Below, one piece after another: positions 14,057 to 26,854 of a DNA stretch of 64,000 nt (position 1 is its first letter; each line of letters opens with the position of its first letter). The stretch lies in NCBI RefSeq assembly GCF_000346465.2, contig NC_034010.1, positions 20,304,335-20,368,334 of the forward strand, in the 5' to 3' direction. The notes under the pieces were generated by a model. That model worked only from the letters and a program-made list of their open reading frames with translations, made no database searches and was not told the origin of the DNA. The stretch comes from Prunus persica. Lineage: Eukaryota; Streptophyta; Magnoliopsida; Rosales; Rosaceae. The position numbers and the translations under genes are program-made.

Positions 14057-14674
14057 ATGAGTTGTATCAGAATTTGCTTGGCCGCATCTCTGCGGAGGAT
14101 AACCAGTGGGTGCAAGAAAACCAGAAAGCAAGGGAAACTTTCTTCGAGCTTTGATGTGCCTGCAACCTCATCTTTTGCAGCCATGGAAGTCTCTAACCAA
14201 TTCAAGCAAGTGTTTGAGGTCATGGATTCAAATGGGGATGGGAAAATTTCCCCTCTTGAGCTCAGTGAAGTGCTCTCATGCCTTGGATACAAGAAGTCCA
14301 TTGCCACAAAGGAAGCTGAAGGAATTGTGAGAGAAATGGATTGTAATGGAGATGGTTTTATAGACTTGGAAGAGTTCATGAATGCTGTGAATATTGATAG
14401 GTCAAGGAAAATGAATAAGAATAAGAATAAGAATAGTGGGTGTGGAAATGAGGAAGAAGACTCTGAGCTCATGGATGCTTTTCTTATTTTTGACACTGAT
14501 AAGAATGGGAAAATTTCAGCCAAGGAGTTGCAGAGGGTTTTGGTTAGCCTTGGATGCCAAAGATGCAGTCTTAGAGAGTGCAGACAGATGATCAAAGGGG
14601 TTGATAAGAATGGAGATGGAGCAGTGGATTTTGAAGAATTTAGGTTGATGATGACAAGAAATTATGTGAGTTGA
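14057..14674 (+). CDS. Calmodulin-like Ca2+ sensor with four EF-hands
   Basis: Single exon, 205 aa. Four canonical 12-residue EF-hand loops are visible: 57-68 (DSNGDGKISPLE), 95-106 (DCNGDGFIDLEE), 146-157 (DTDKNGKISAKE) and 183-194 (DKNGDGAVDFEE). Each has acidic residues at loop positions 1 and 12 and Gly at position 6, so all four should bind Ca2+. The linker 113-134 is rich in Lys/Asn (NKNKNKN). The C-terminal half (ECRQMIKGVDKNGDG) is like CML25/CML26-class proteins; I cannot give an exact CML number. The first 42 residues are basic with Cys at 3, 7 and 19 and could form a membrane-binding or targeting tail. There is no Gly2, so no myristoylation. A second ATG at 14183 in strong context (GCCATGGAA) would give a compact 163-aa form. 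The likely role is Ca2+-dependent control of unknown target proteins. Confidence 0.93.
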   Translation: MSCIRICLAASLRRITSGCKKTRKQGKLSSSFDVPATSSFAAMEVSNQFKQVFEVMDSNGDGKISPLELSEVLSCLGYKKSIATKEAEGIVREMDCNGDGFIDLEEFMNAVNIDRSRKMNKNKNKNSGCGNEEEDSELMDAFLIFDTDKNGKISAKELQRVLVSLGCQRCSLRECRQMIKGVDKNGDGAVDFEEFRLMMTRNYVS

Positions 14675-14877
14675 AGATCAATAGGATTAAGTCAGATCAA
14701 GTCAGGCTAGCTGCAGGAAAGAAGATGAGTTCAATCATTTCCAGGATCAATTTTAGAATGCATATATCTAATTTGTGTAAAGAGTTCAATCTTTTTCCAA
14801 AGAAAAAGGGTTGATTGTGTAACAGATATGCTTTAAATTTTGGCAGATTATTATGCCCTCTCACTTTCTCCCTCTTT

Positions 14878-16569
14878 GGGCATGTTTACGTATCAGTAAT
14901 GGAGAAAGTAAGGAATCAGATAATTTAGGAATCGGGGAACTACTGAATCGGTATGGGAAGAATCATTCCCATTAAGCTGTTTACTAAACATACGAAATTA
15001 GTAAAGGAATGAGGTTGATTCCCATTGTTATTGTTTACTAATTTTCATGAATCAGAATCCAAATTAATTTGATTACTAAAATGCCCTACATATTTTCACC
15101 ACATCACATATATAAAATTCACCCAAAACCAAAAGCTATAGGAAAAGGGGTTTTGAATTAATCAGTAAGAGGGAATCCGTTATTAAAGAAAATTATCAGC
15201 AATTTATTCTGAACCAAAAGCTAGACAAGCTAACTTGGCTAAGAAATCTTTGATCAAGTGAGATAAAATTCACAAAAGAAGTCACCTAAGGGCTAAGCAG
15301 TTGCAAAGAGCACATCCAAAACTAACATAAGCAAATAAAATTCACAAAATAAACTCCAATAAATATTTATCTTTCACCTACGTAACTAGTAAATAATCAA
15401 ATAATAATAATTTGCATAATCTTCATACGATTAAATACAAAATAGTCAAACTACCAAAAGAAGAGATATATAATCTCCACAAAAGTCATTCACCCATTAC
15501 TCATCAATCGCAATCACTATAAGCCATGCTCCATAAGATTAAATACATAATCTTTTTTTTCTTCATCAGTCATGGTAAAGAAGACCCTCAGCAAATCGTG
15601 CTCTTTGGCTAAAATATTGGTGATACGAAATACTTGCAAAGGAGTTAGGAATTCTATTTTCCTCAATTCACCACCAAGGTTAGCTTGCATATCAGCAAGA
15701 TCCTTCTCTGTTGAAAGAACATTAACCAAACCTGCAAGTTGAGGTGCCATTCCGGCTACGGCTTCAGCCATAAGTCCAAATTTGTTAGACATTTCATTCA
15801 AAGCATTTACCTTCTTACGAGGATTACTTGGACCACTTGCTACATCTTGTGCGGGTCTCTTCTGTTGGGCACGTTGTTGGGCACTTGAGGGTTGGGGATT
15901 TGGTTGTGTAAAAGTTGTCTCATCATCTTCTAAATCCTCAACATCATCAAATTGAGATCCGTCATATTCTGAACCCCCATATTGTGACCCACCATCAGGA
16001 TGTGAAAACATCTCCTCAATAAAATCATCACCCACACTTCTATTCTGATGAACACTTGCATCATCTCGCCTAACGTCTTCTTCATATACTACCAACATGG
16101 TTAACTATGACAATATCATCAATTTATTTATCCATGATCATACTTTGTTTTGCGATGAATGTGAAGACAGAAGATAGAAGAAAAAGAAAAAGGTGGATAG
16201 ATAGATAGATGGAGTGACTTACATAGTTTCTGCTGCTCCAGGGAGGCTGTGTTGTAACGTTAAGGGTTTGAGTTGTTTGAACTCCTTCTGGCGTGTATTT
16301 TTATTTTTTTTAGGGTTTGAGTTATTTTGGAATTATAGTAAAGTGGTAAGGGTATTTTTGGAAGTTAATAAGAGAAAGCAGGAATGGGAATCGTATCGAC
16401 TAGTCCCCCCTAGTCGATCTGATACCTAGTTTTGAGGGAATGTGATTACGGATTTTGAGGTGGGGCCCACTTATTTTTTCATTCCTGATTGCAAGTAAAC
16501 GCAGGGGAAGTCAGGAATGGAAATCATTCCCTTTCCTCCCATACCCATTACTGATACGTAAACATGCCC
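14878..16569. mobile_element. PIF/Harbinger-like DNA transposon, non-autonomous
   Basis: The two ends are perfect inverted repeats of 25 bases beginning GGGCATGTTTACGTATCAG (14878-14902 and 16545-16569). The element is flanked on both sides by TTT (14875-14877 and 16570-16572), a 3-bp duplication. A 3-bp duplication and GGGCATGTTTAC ends fit PIF/Harbinger, although the usual target is TTA/TAA. Sub-terminal copies of AATCATTCCC add structure. The only long frame inside is the accessory-type ORF listed next; no DDE transposase is visible, so the element would need help to move. The 25-bp identity suggests fairly recent activity. Confidence 0.82.
15517..16098 (-). pseudogene. C-terminal part of Harbinger-type Myb/SANT-like accessory protein
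   Basis: A 193-aa minus-strand frame. It has an acidic Ser/Gly-rich start (HPDGGSQYGGSEYDGSQFDD), a Gln/Pro/Lys-rich middle, and a helical end (LAKEHDLLRVFFTMTDEEKK). This layout matches the C-terminal half of the plant Myb/SANT-like proteins carried as the second gene of PIF/Harbinger elements, which escort the transposase to the nucleus and DNA. The N-terminal Myb/SANT DNA-binding domain is missing, so the gene is truncated. It lies wholly inside the inverted-repeat element, supporting a transposon origin. The family assignment rests on layout and context rather than a strong motif. Confidence 0.6.
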
Positions 16570-17344
16570 TTTGACTGCACTCGCTAATATTCTCTCTCTC
16601 TCTCTCTCTCTCATATGTTCGACACAATTTTTGTCCGTAGCGTGGGTCCTCTCTATCTTTCGTTCAATCATTTCTAGGGTTTTAGAAAGCATATTGGCTG
16701 GGTTGCTTCTTATCTTGTGTGATGTGTCAAGAAAAAAACCAAAACAATGCTAGATGGCAGTCTTCCTGAATACACAGCTTCTTTGTTTTGACTTGCCAAC
16801 CAATGACGAAAAAACTCATTCAACCAAAGTCATAATATATTTTTTGAATCCTTATCCAAAGATCCTATAATTTATCATTTAACAGTAAAAACCCACTCTT
16901 CAACTTCAAGGTCATTTGACATTTTTGTTTTTTGAACAAACAAAAACCTTACAAAGAATATCGTCGAGGGATCTTTACACCATGCAAATCAAAGTGTAAT
17001 TTATGTAAAATACCTTCAGAAAAATGACATAGCCAAATACAAGAATTCGTACAAGCATGTCCTTATTTTATGAGGATGTTGGTGTAGACTTCCCAAAGTT
17101 TGAACAAGTATATTCAAAAGAAAGATTCGAGAGTTCAAAGATATATGCTCAAGTTCAAAAAGTGCTTTGAATTAGTTGTATCTCTCAAGTGCAAGAATGT
17201 TAATTAAAAGTTGGAAAGTTCTATGAACTCATTAGATTTTGTCGTTTTCTATATCCTTTTCTTGTTTCACGCATAATTTTAAACTCTGTTATAACTTTAG
17301 TGAAAGTCATACTTGATTCCAGGAGAAGTGTGGTTCATCATGTG
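16570..17344. other. Spacer between two transposons
   Basis: AT-rich, with a short (CT)n run just inside the left-hand neighbour at 16591-16612. No gene or clear repeat seen. Confidence 0.5.
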
Positions 17345-17906
17345 CAAGGGCGGAACCAGAAATTTTTCAATGGGTTGGTTAGCTATATTTATTAGCTAAA
17401 AATTTAATGATCTTTGTTCTGTACTTACAATTTCTATAATCTTTGTAGAAACAAAAATATACATTAAATCATATAAACCACACTAATTCATAGCTCAATG
17501 TCAATTGACTAATTTCCAATATTTTAAAAAAAAAAAAATATTTGGAGACAAGTAATATTGGGGGAAGGAAAATCAAACCTTAGACAACGGTAAATGGTCT
17601 TAACTATTTGAGCTACAAACTCCTTGTAATTTCCAATAAACTTTAACTTAAAACAAATACGTATTAAATGTAACTAAAAACAATTTATTATCAAAACAAA
17701 AATATGTTCAACAACATAATTGAAAGTGTACCTATTTTATGTGTATTTTATTTTGCCATGGAACTAAATTGATAAAGAAATGAATTTTTTTTGGACTTTA
17801 ATAGGTTAATATACAATGGGCTATATTTGAAAGAAAGCAAATATATAGGTTTAATATTTTTTTACCCCCAAAACCTCACTGGGCTACAGTGGTAGTTCCG
17901 CCCACG
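17345..17906. mobile_element. hAT-type non-autonomous element with 8-bp target duplication
   Basis: Flanked by exact 8-bp direct repeats ATCATGTG at 17337-17344 and 17907-17914. The ends are short imperfect inverted repeats: CAAGGGCGGAAC at the left, and CGTGGGCGGAAC reading inward from the right. C-A/G-x-GGGCGGA ends plus an 8-bp duplication are the signature of hAT elements. 562 bp, no coding capacity. Part of the interior near 17570-17625 reads like a tRNA-derived sequence on the minus strand (GTAGCTCAAATAGTTAAGACC), possibly a SINE piece picked up inside. Confidence 0.82.
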
Positions 17907-18924
17907 ATCATGTGGAGAATAGGTGTGGAAGGACTATGGTTAAATGGTTTAAATATTTTAAAGTATACGATATCTTTCTATGAGATCTTTTAGTCATGTC
18001 TTGTGCCTTTATTTAGATTATGAGAGTACATTATATTGCTTTGATTCTTCTCACATATATATGAGTGACAATACCCAGTCAAATTTCAAGTGTTTTTTTA
18101 TTGGAGTGAATATCCTTGGTGAGATTTGAAGTTGAAGCATGTTTTTATTTGGTTATTTAACTTTTGTGAAGCTTAAATCGTGGGTTGTATTAATGTTGGC
18201 TATTTTACACGCTACACTCCAAGTTGTTCAATTAAAGTTTGGTTAACCTTTTGATAATGTCTTGAGTTATTGTTGCTTATTTCTTGGAAGTTAGCTAACG
18301 GTTGGTGATTATCTCTGAGATCAATAATATTGGGAAGTTAGTTGCTTGTTTGTGTTGAGTCTTTGTTCTTATGCTTTGTTTTGTTTGAGGACCAGTAAAA
18401 CCTGAATTATGGGTATTTTATATGTGCATTATTTCTTCTATTTTTATACCCTTCATATTTGGTTTTTTAAGGACAAATTGATTAAAAAGAGGCTTATTAT
18501 TTTACTTTCCTTATTTTTAGCTTTTTTGTGCTCTTAAAAGGTGTTTGACGGAAAATCAACCTTTTGGAGGAATTTTAGCGCAAGGTCAATTGGAGGTGAA
18601 AACTAAGACATTAAGATCATTGTGTAGAATTTTTACGAATTTTTCATGGAGGCAATTGTTCCAAAATTTCAAGGCAAGATATCCTAAGTTGAAATCCCGT
18701 CAGAACTGTGCTACTATGAAAGATTAAAGATGTGAAGACTTTCCCAATTTTTCCAAGTAACATGTGATATATGGCTGGAAATCCACTCTTTCAAAATTCA
18801 TACACAACGGATAGAGGTGTTTCTTTCTGTCACCTGATGGATAGAGGTTCATATGCAAGAATGGAAACAGTAAATGAACGGTTGGCCCATGTGTTCTACT
18901 CTATGCACTGACTCAATTTACAAG

Positions 18925-19080
18925 AATTCTATAGTGAGGGCCTTAGTCCTTAGGTAAGGTTATATCTCTTAATCGTTAGATCAAATTGGTTACTTGTTGG
19001 ATCAAATTAGTTAGCCTGATCTAACGATTAATAAATAAGACTTCACCTAAGAACCATATATAAAACCCTCACTATAGAAT
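18925..19080. mobile_element. Small MITE with terminal inverted repeats
   Basis: The left end ATTCTATAGTGAGGG (18926-18940) is the exact reverse complement of the right end (19066-19080). Pairing continues inward less perfectly, including AATCGTTAGATCA against TGATCTAACGATTA. The whole can fold into a hairpin of about 155 bp. No coding capacity. No clear target duplication, so the superfamily is left open. Confidence 0.75.
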
Positions 19081-20414
19081 GACTCCACTAATTTAATCCA
19101 TGCATATTGTATTTGGGCCAATTTGACTTGGCAAAAATATCAAGGAAATACAGCGCACTAGGCCATTCATGAAGCCTGTACACATGGGATGGGCCAATTT
19201 TGATCTGAAATACATGTTGTAACTTGTAAGGTTTGTCCAGGGCTTTTTGGTTTTTTGGAACGACCGGGGCTTATTGATGCATTTATTTCGAGCTGAGAAC
19301 TTGAACTTCAGCAAACTCCTAGATAGTTTGATGAAGAAATAAAAGCTAGGATATTCTTTTGTGTCAAAACCTCTGGGCATTTTTCATGTCCGTTAACCTC
19401 ACGAATTGGCACTTCTTGGGAGCCGAATTTGCTTATTCTTCTAGAAATTTTTTGACGGATTTGGACTATTTTATAGATAGACATGGATTATTTATGTCTA
19501 TTTCTCTCATCACGTGATGACATATATATGTTTTTCTCTTCCCATCTAGTATACCAAGGGGACGTGAAAATGCAATCTTTTTCTTTTATTCTCCTCTCAA
19601 AACTGATTAGAACTTTCGAACTGACAAAAGTAAGCAAATATAATCATGCACAGAACCCTAATTGCAGCTTTGGGGATACTTAAATACACAAAAAACTTAT
19701 AGGCATAAACTGCCTGTTCATTTTAATATAGTCACGATTTGATGGCTGTTATCTTCAGAGTTCAGGCAAACTCTTCTTTTTAGTACAGTCGACATGTAAC
19801 CCACAATCCCAACATGAATATAATTCTTGCACTTATTTATTTGAGTATGTTTGCTCATCACATACAAACAGTAAATTAAATATATATGCTTGTCAATCAA
19901 GACAATTTTGTTCTTGTTCTTGGATAGCTTAAGTTAGTAGGTCTGATCACAAAACATCCTAGAGCGATAATTTTTGTATCCCAACTTGATTTATCCATTT
20001 TTCAATGAATTATTATATATGGGGACAATTTTTTATGTGGGTATTAAATTAAACTGAAGATTATAAATTACTTCTTTTTTTTCTTCCTAGTATCGTCTAA
20101 TTAATTATTAATCTTACCAAAATCTCAAACTTGTGGGTAGAATGTTTAGTTGCACTTCCAAATATGTGGGAGACCGTATTTTTTTGACTTAGACATATAT
20201 ATATATACATATACCAATTAATTACTTTGGTTAATAATATAAAAGTTCACTTATATCATGGGTGGATAATGTTCTTATAATTCATTTTGGTGGTGTAATA
20301 ATGAATGACCAAAGATTTGGATCCAAGCCTAATGTGTCAAAACAAAACCATGTATGCTTTTTCAAATTGATTTTCTTAATTTATAAATACAAGTAATAGC
20401 CTAAATTGCTCTAA

Positions 20415-20500
20415 TCCATGAGAAGGGGAATTCGAGCTTGGATGTAAAAAGAGTTGGATCATTACCCTGGCCAACTGAACTAACTCACTCAAGTTTGCTT
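20415..20500 (-). repeat. tRNA-derived SINE-like fragment
   Basis: On the minus strand the stretch reads TTAGTTCAGTTGG, a good RNA polymerase III A box, followed about 35 bases later by GCTCGAATTCCC, a B-box-like motif. It does not fold as an intact tRNA. It is best explained as the head of a tRNA-derived SINE; the tail is not clear. Confidence 0.5.
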
Positions 20501-21635
20501 TTCAAATTGATTCTTAAAATGCCATATATATGCCAAAATGCTTCTTAGTTGGTTGCTTTAAAGAAAGCCATTATTTTGAAATGGGTTCCAAAACTTAGTA
20601 CCCCACAAAGGGTGTATTAAATCATAAAATTGTAGGAGCGTAGTAGTTTATAGAGAAGCAACCCCTATCTATCTACCAATTAAGCAAGCAAGCAACCAAA
20701 CCAATCATATCAAACCCCCTAACAAAGTTAGAGCGTTGACATTATTGTAAGCCAATTGCATTTCTGGATTTAAATTCATTTTAAAGAGGCCAAACAAGCA
20801 GGTGAACAGATGACCACCACAAATAATTTCCATTGATTCCAAATCCATCGCCATCTATATCACATGGCAACCTCAGTTTTTGCTCGGCTGTTTAGGCCCT
20901 AAAATATTCCCAATGCTCAATGCAAATTTCCATTAATTTCAGTTTAATATTAACCGAAAAAGTCTCAATTGGCTTTGGATTGGCCTTCAATTCCATCGAG
21001 GCCAAGAAACGATGCAACAATCTCAAGCCACTTCGAGTGAAAAGCGGCTTGTGGGAGAGTGAGAACATGCAGCATTGTGGCAGATTCGAAGCCCCATAGG
21101 TGCCCTTCACATGGAAGATTGGAAGTGATACTAATTTTTTATTTAATTAATTACTTTTTGGAGTGGTCCATATATAGGGTTCTTTATGGATTAGCTTTAT
21201 AATTAATAACATAATTTTTTATTTGGATTTAGATAATGGGGTTCAATTATAGTTTAATAAAAGGGTTCGAGTTGATTAAGATAAGCACCACAATATTTAA
21301 TTATATTAGTTTTGTACTGTCGACAAAGCCAAAGCTAGCTAAGCTAACTTTCATTTCTTCTACTCTACTCTCTTAAGGGAAGACTATGTTTTTCTTGAAG
21401 ACTTAACTTTCATTCATATGTATGTTCACCAAATTCAACAAATAAATTGTTTCTTAATTGTTTTTCTTCTGAATTTTTAAGATTGTGTTCAATGAACCCC
21501 GTGAACTCAACGCTGCTTTGGACTTGGTTGCACTTCACGTATGAACCCAAGAATCTTGGTCTAGGACCAAGCTACTCTAGCTAAGATTATGACACAAACA
21601 ATTCCTTAAATTGAGGTACTACCCGCAGATAATGG

Positions 21636-21735
21636 GCTTAGTCAGATTGGCTAGAGCGGATATGCTTCCCACTCTACACTCGAGTTTGAATCCTCATTCT
21701 TGTAGTTTAAATTAGTTTAAAGTAAATTATCACTA
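21636..21735 (+). repeat. tRNA-derived SINE-like repeat, copy A
   Basis: An A-box-like GATTGGCTAGAGC (21645-21657) and B-box-like GAGTTTGAATCC (21682-21693) are followed by an AT-rich tail with TTTAAATTAG. The same order and wording recur at 56409-56500, including CCCCACT/CCCACTCT between the boxes, which shows a dispersed family and not chance. Confidence 0.6.
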
Positions 21736-23491
21736 AGGATATATGCATCATGGAAGTAAAGTTGACACATAAAATATATTTGTAACATTAATATCTGCAC
21801 TTGCAAATATAATTAATTAAAGTGATGTGATACGTAGTGTTCATTCCATGATGTGTCTGCTTATGGGTTCGTTTATATATATAAACGAACCAAAACTTGA
21901 ACTTCAAAGTGCATGGAAGTAAATATGGATTAATTTTAAATTAGTTCAAGATTTGACAGGTGAAGCTTGCTAATAATAAGTGAATGAAGCATGAGAAAAG
22001 GTGTTTGAATCTAGCTAATGGACTTTGAAGGGTTATTGGTGATGAAGAGAATATAAATTTGAAGTTTCAATACCTAAAAAATTTAGAGTTGGTGTGGCTG
22101 AATGCGCCGTTGACTGCCTCAAGAAAACGATGGTTTGTTTTAAAATAAAAGTTTTAAGTTTCTGTTTGTTTCTTGAGAGAAAGAGAGGGATGGTTTGCGG
22201 TGTTAGATATCACTACAAATAATTTTCTAATATTAAGGGGTGTTTCTTAGAGAAAGAGAGGGAGGAGAGGACTTGACATTGATATTAAGCTTGCTAAGGG
22301 TTAGAATGACAGCTTGTATCTGCATATGAAAAGTACATTGATTAATTTGGTTTAACAAGTAATGGATCCAGTGTCACATATCTCTCAACCCATCTTGAAA
22401 TTTAGATAATGAAGAAATTTTAAGACTTTTGCAGGTTTGAGTTGAACAACAAGTAGGGAAAGACAAAAAATTAACCTATATAAGTTTTGTTATACGCAAA
22501 TTTTCTCTTTTCAGATAATCTGATAAGTTACATACTTTTAATCTGAATTATTCATCTCATGGAATATGACATTCTAAAACACTAACGTTTCTTAAATAAA
22601 AGAGTCAAACTTAATTATATATGTATATATATTTTGAGAAGTCAAACTGAAAAGGATTTAGAATTTCAGAGTGACTGAAAAACTGGTTAATTACATACAT
22701 ATTTTCTCGTTCAATAGTTCAACCAACACAATATTGTAGCCGACGTCCCTTCTCTAATCCTCTCAAACCAGAGCTTAAGAGATAACTAATCTTCTACAAT
22801 TATAATTAGTTTAACTGATCACTAGCTGGTATTAACCAACTCCTTGCTGTATTAGCATCTCAAGTGGACTTTGAGCTGCCAAATGATTTGGCTTGTTCTG
22901 TGTTTATAATTTTATGCTTGACTTGATAGATTGCTAACATTAATGTTGTCCATAAAATAATAGAGCTAGAGTAATTCTTCTGGCCACCTTTAATCTTAGT
23001 CTTTAAATTAAGAGATGTGGAGGCAAAAGTAAAGTTGGAATACATAAGATTACCATATTTAACCAAAGTGTAGTATCGTCATTATACTCAATACGTGCAA
23101 TGGTCGTATATGATATACATTTTGATTTCTCAATAAATTAGAGAGTTAAATTCTTGACTTATCCTAATCCCAACTCATTTTCTCGTACACTCTCGCTACT
23201 TGGACTAGCCTCAATAAAGTTGTTTATAATATCAACCTGTATTAATATCTAGATTTATAGTATGCCCTCACATTTTTAGTTACCTACACAAGTACAAATC
23301 CAGTACTCTTTGTTTCGCACACAAATACCCAATATAGTAAAATGACCTTAAATATCGTCGTACAATACAACTAGGTTAAAAAAAAAACTGTTTTTATAAA
23401 GAGTGTGAGTGACAGAGCAATGAAATGGGGATTTGATTGATTCATGAAGATTGAGCGCGTGTGAGAGACAGTGACACCCCCACACCAAAAT

Positions 23492-23493
<2 letters not shown>

Positions 23494-23563
<70 letters not shown>
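23494..23563. repeat. (CT)n microsatellite, 70 bases
   Basis: About 35 uninterrupted CT units. A second tract of about 43 bases follows at 23650-23692 after a short A/C-rich gap. Not attached to any gene I can support. Confidence 0.95.
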
Positions 23564-23567
<4 letters not shown>

Positions 23568-23648
23568 ACACTCAAAACATCAAATCAAACCAAAACACCA
23601 AACAAAGAGAGCTTTCATTTCATTCGACCTCTCCAGCACATAAAAAGG

Positions 23649-23649
<1 letters not shown>

Positions 23650-23692
<43 letters not shown>
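23650..23692. repeat. (CT)n microsatellite, second tract
   Basis: Uninterrupted TC/CT run, partner of the tract at 23494-23563. Confidence 0.95.
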
Positions 23693-23696
<4 letters not shown>

Positions 23697-25468
23697 TCAT
23701 TCACGCCCACACGCTGTGGTTTGCCATTCAACCTACACCGAGCACCATTGACGATGCAGTCAAACTGTCTCCCATATCATTTATGTTCCAATGGCCCTCA
23801 CTTCTTCAAGTTAATTGCATCACTGCAGCTGCTTCCCAATTCATCATCAATTTATAACCAAAATTAATTCTAACGAAAAACATTAAAAATAAAAAACAAA
23901 CACATGTTTCATCAAAAGAAAAACCCTTTATACTTATGTACTTTCCTGACCATATAGCTCAGTCAAAATGACATCATTTAGATTGAACCCATTCCAATTT
24001 TGCTATAACATAAAGACAAAAATCTTGCATACAATTATAGTTTTTCTTTTCTTTTCTTTTTTTGTTTCCTCAAGAAATAAAAAAATTTGGAATATCATTA
24101 CCATGTATATATGGACATGTATGGATGTGGAGAAGCATGAAGCATGGGGACATGACTTTGGTTGGAAGTTTGGTTTCCTTGCATTCCGCGAGAGAGATTC
24201 AAGTTTAAGCAAGCAAGTTAGCTAGCGATCGATCAAGTGTGTAAAACCATGCACGTGCGTATGAGTCGGACGCTTGCGTCAGCAACTGAGAGAGCCTCAC
24301 TACATGCCAACATATCCAACGGTGCCGTGATCACCTATAAAAAAAACTTATACAAATAAATCCAATTTTGTTAATCAACGACTCTTGTTGGTTGTGATCA
24401 TCGATTTAATTCCATTCATATATATGCCAAATTAAATTTTCGAGGCCTAATTCTTTGTGCATCAATTTATATGAAACGTTTATTTGGACAGAGAGATATT
24501 ATAAAAAATTTAATACATGAAATATGTATGACCGTTCGACTTCATACGTGGACAAATTTGACTCTAATACTACAAAAGAAAGTTCAGGTTCAACCCGAAA
24601 ATTAATTAGCAACTTTCTATAAGTCCTTGCTATACTAACTAGGTTACTTTCCAATTTCTTCAAATCCTCACATTAACCAAAAATCTACTGTAAAGAACTC
24701 ATCAAATTCGAACTTATCCAAAAAGTCTCATGATCTTAAAGTCAATTATATCCTAGTGTTTTAGCTGACATGTTGGGATGACTACCCTAAATTAATGTTG
24801 AATCACATGCTTAAATTAACTGTGTATAGATCATGCAAGTAAGTAACTATACTTAACTGTTATGGTTTCCAATGCAGCTTATCATATAAGGGCTTAAAGT
24901 TCCATTGATTTCACTGTTATTGCTTTTTTTTCTACTTTTTGATACGTTGTCACAATCTTAAGTTAACTAATATGTTTTCATATATACCAACTAGTCTTTG
25001 ATTTAGTGAAATATTATACAGGTGACGAGAACGATATATATTTGTGATGAGTTCGATACTTATTTGTGGCTAGCTTTATTATTGGTATGTTAACACATTT
25101 AACAAATCTATCCTTTATATGTAATAAATATCAAAAGTTTGAATACAACATGACATGACATGCTATTATTTTACATGTTTACTCTAGTATTACTGTATTA
25201 AATTCTTGATAAATTTATTATGTACGTACCATATTAAATTCTCGATAAACATGTTGAATAGTACAAATTTGTTGGATTATTTGTCCTAACGAAATTTGGT
25301 TTATAAGATGCCCCAATCATTTAAGGGCATGAATAACGACAAAATGGCTTGATGGTAATTAAGCAATTAGGTAAGCCACTAATAATTGGATGGGAAGAGA
25401 AGATAGAAGGAGCCGGGGAGAGCCACGTAATCACACAAATCAGAAACTTGAAAAGACATCAACTGATG

Positions 25469-25490
25469 GAGGGGAGGGGAGGGAGGGAGG
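25469..25490 (+). other. Potential G-quadruplex tract
   Basis: Five runs of three or four G separated by single A residues (GGGGAGGGGAGGGAGGG core). This fits the simple G3+N1-7 rule for quadruplexes. Located in the gene-poor region about 1.8 kb upstream of the AHL gene. Confidence 0.6.
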
Positions 25491-26854
25491 ATCAAAACGA
25501 ACGAGGGTCGCCCGTAAGACACGCCCTGACTCCCCCTCCGCCGACCCCAATTGCTAGCGGGCGGGCCCCACTTCAATTTCCCATGAGACCGACTCCCCAC
25601 CCCCAGTGAAATGACAACTCCACCCCGGCCTGCTGCTTCTTCCAGTTAAAGAAATTACGTGTCACATGACTCACATGCAGTTCCAGTCTTATTCCTTTTC
25701 CATTATGATCACTTACTAGTCACAAAACCAAGATTTATAACCTTTTCCATTAGGCTTACATTTAGATGGTGTTAGTTGTTAATTAATTAAAAGCACCTCG
25801 TTAGGCAGATGGAAAGTTTGCTATAATGAATGAATTAATTAATGCTCGAAGTTCATACAAGTATCGTTGTAGCGGAGAATAAATTCTGAAAAGTCTCACA
25901 ACACTTTGTATATATCTGTTTCATTACGTGATAAACGAAATAAACTATAAAATTGTGTCATGAAAGTTTTGCAACTCGCTAGCTGACTAGGTCTTAAAAG
26001 CTCAAAATTAAAGAGAGAAGTAGGTTTTTGTTGGGTATACAATTTACAAAGGGGTTAAGAGAAATAAAGCAGGAGTAAATAACCGGGTGAAGAAATGAGC
26101 TTAGTTTCTTTGTGAAGGCATGTGTTTCTCATTCCTGGTTTTTAATTAAATTCTGCATCGATGAGTGAGACTAGTGATATATATCATAAGGCATATGCAG
26201 ACTGCAGGAGAGAAGAAAGATATATATTGCCTGCCTGTTATCAAGGTTAGGAGATTGAGCGTATGCACATGAAAATTAAGCAATAAATCAAGGTTAGGAG
26301 ATTGAGCAAAGAAGAGAAGATAGCTAGAAAAATCATGAGTTAGTGAGTGCAGGCTTATAATTAATTAATTAACCATGGACTCATAGTCATGGCAAAAGAA
26401 GACAAATTTAATTACAAAAGAAAAAGAGCTTAGGGGAGAGCATGGGGTTCCGGTGTTGGGGCCCGCCGAGGAAGGGAGAGTGAGTGAGAGCAAGAGACAA
26501 AGAGGAGGGCGGTGGGACCCACACACCGCCCATGCGCACGCTGTCTTACCAAAAACTAATTGAAGGAGGGTGTCATCATCAACTATCCATCCATCCATCA
26601 ACCCATCAATCCATGGTACCACATCATCGATCCGATTAAATTCCTCCAGACCTAACCCTAAAATATTATATCCAGCAAGGCACACCAACAACATAACCCA
26701 AAAATCAAAAAGCCTCTCTCTCTCTCAAAAGTCTTCTCATCAATCGAAACCCCAAAAAGCTCAATTCATTCATTCAATCCCAACAGTTCTAAAACTGACA
26801 CCACTACCACCTTCTTCCCTTGAGAGGCCATGGCCAAAATCCCACAACTCTAAT

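Noticed and set aside
23471..23867. Open frames translating to long Ser-Leu or Arg-Glu repeats
   Set aside because: They are just the (CT)n/(GA)n tracts read as codons; no domain, no splice structure.
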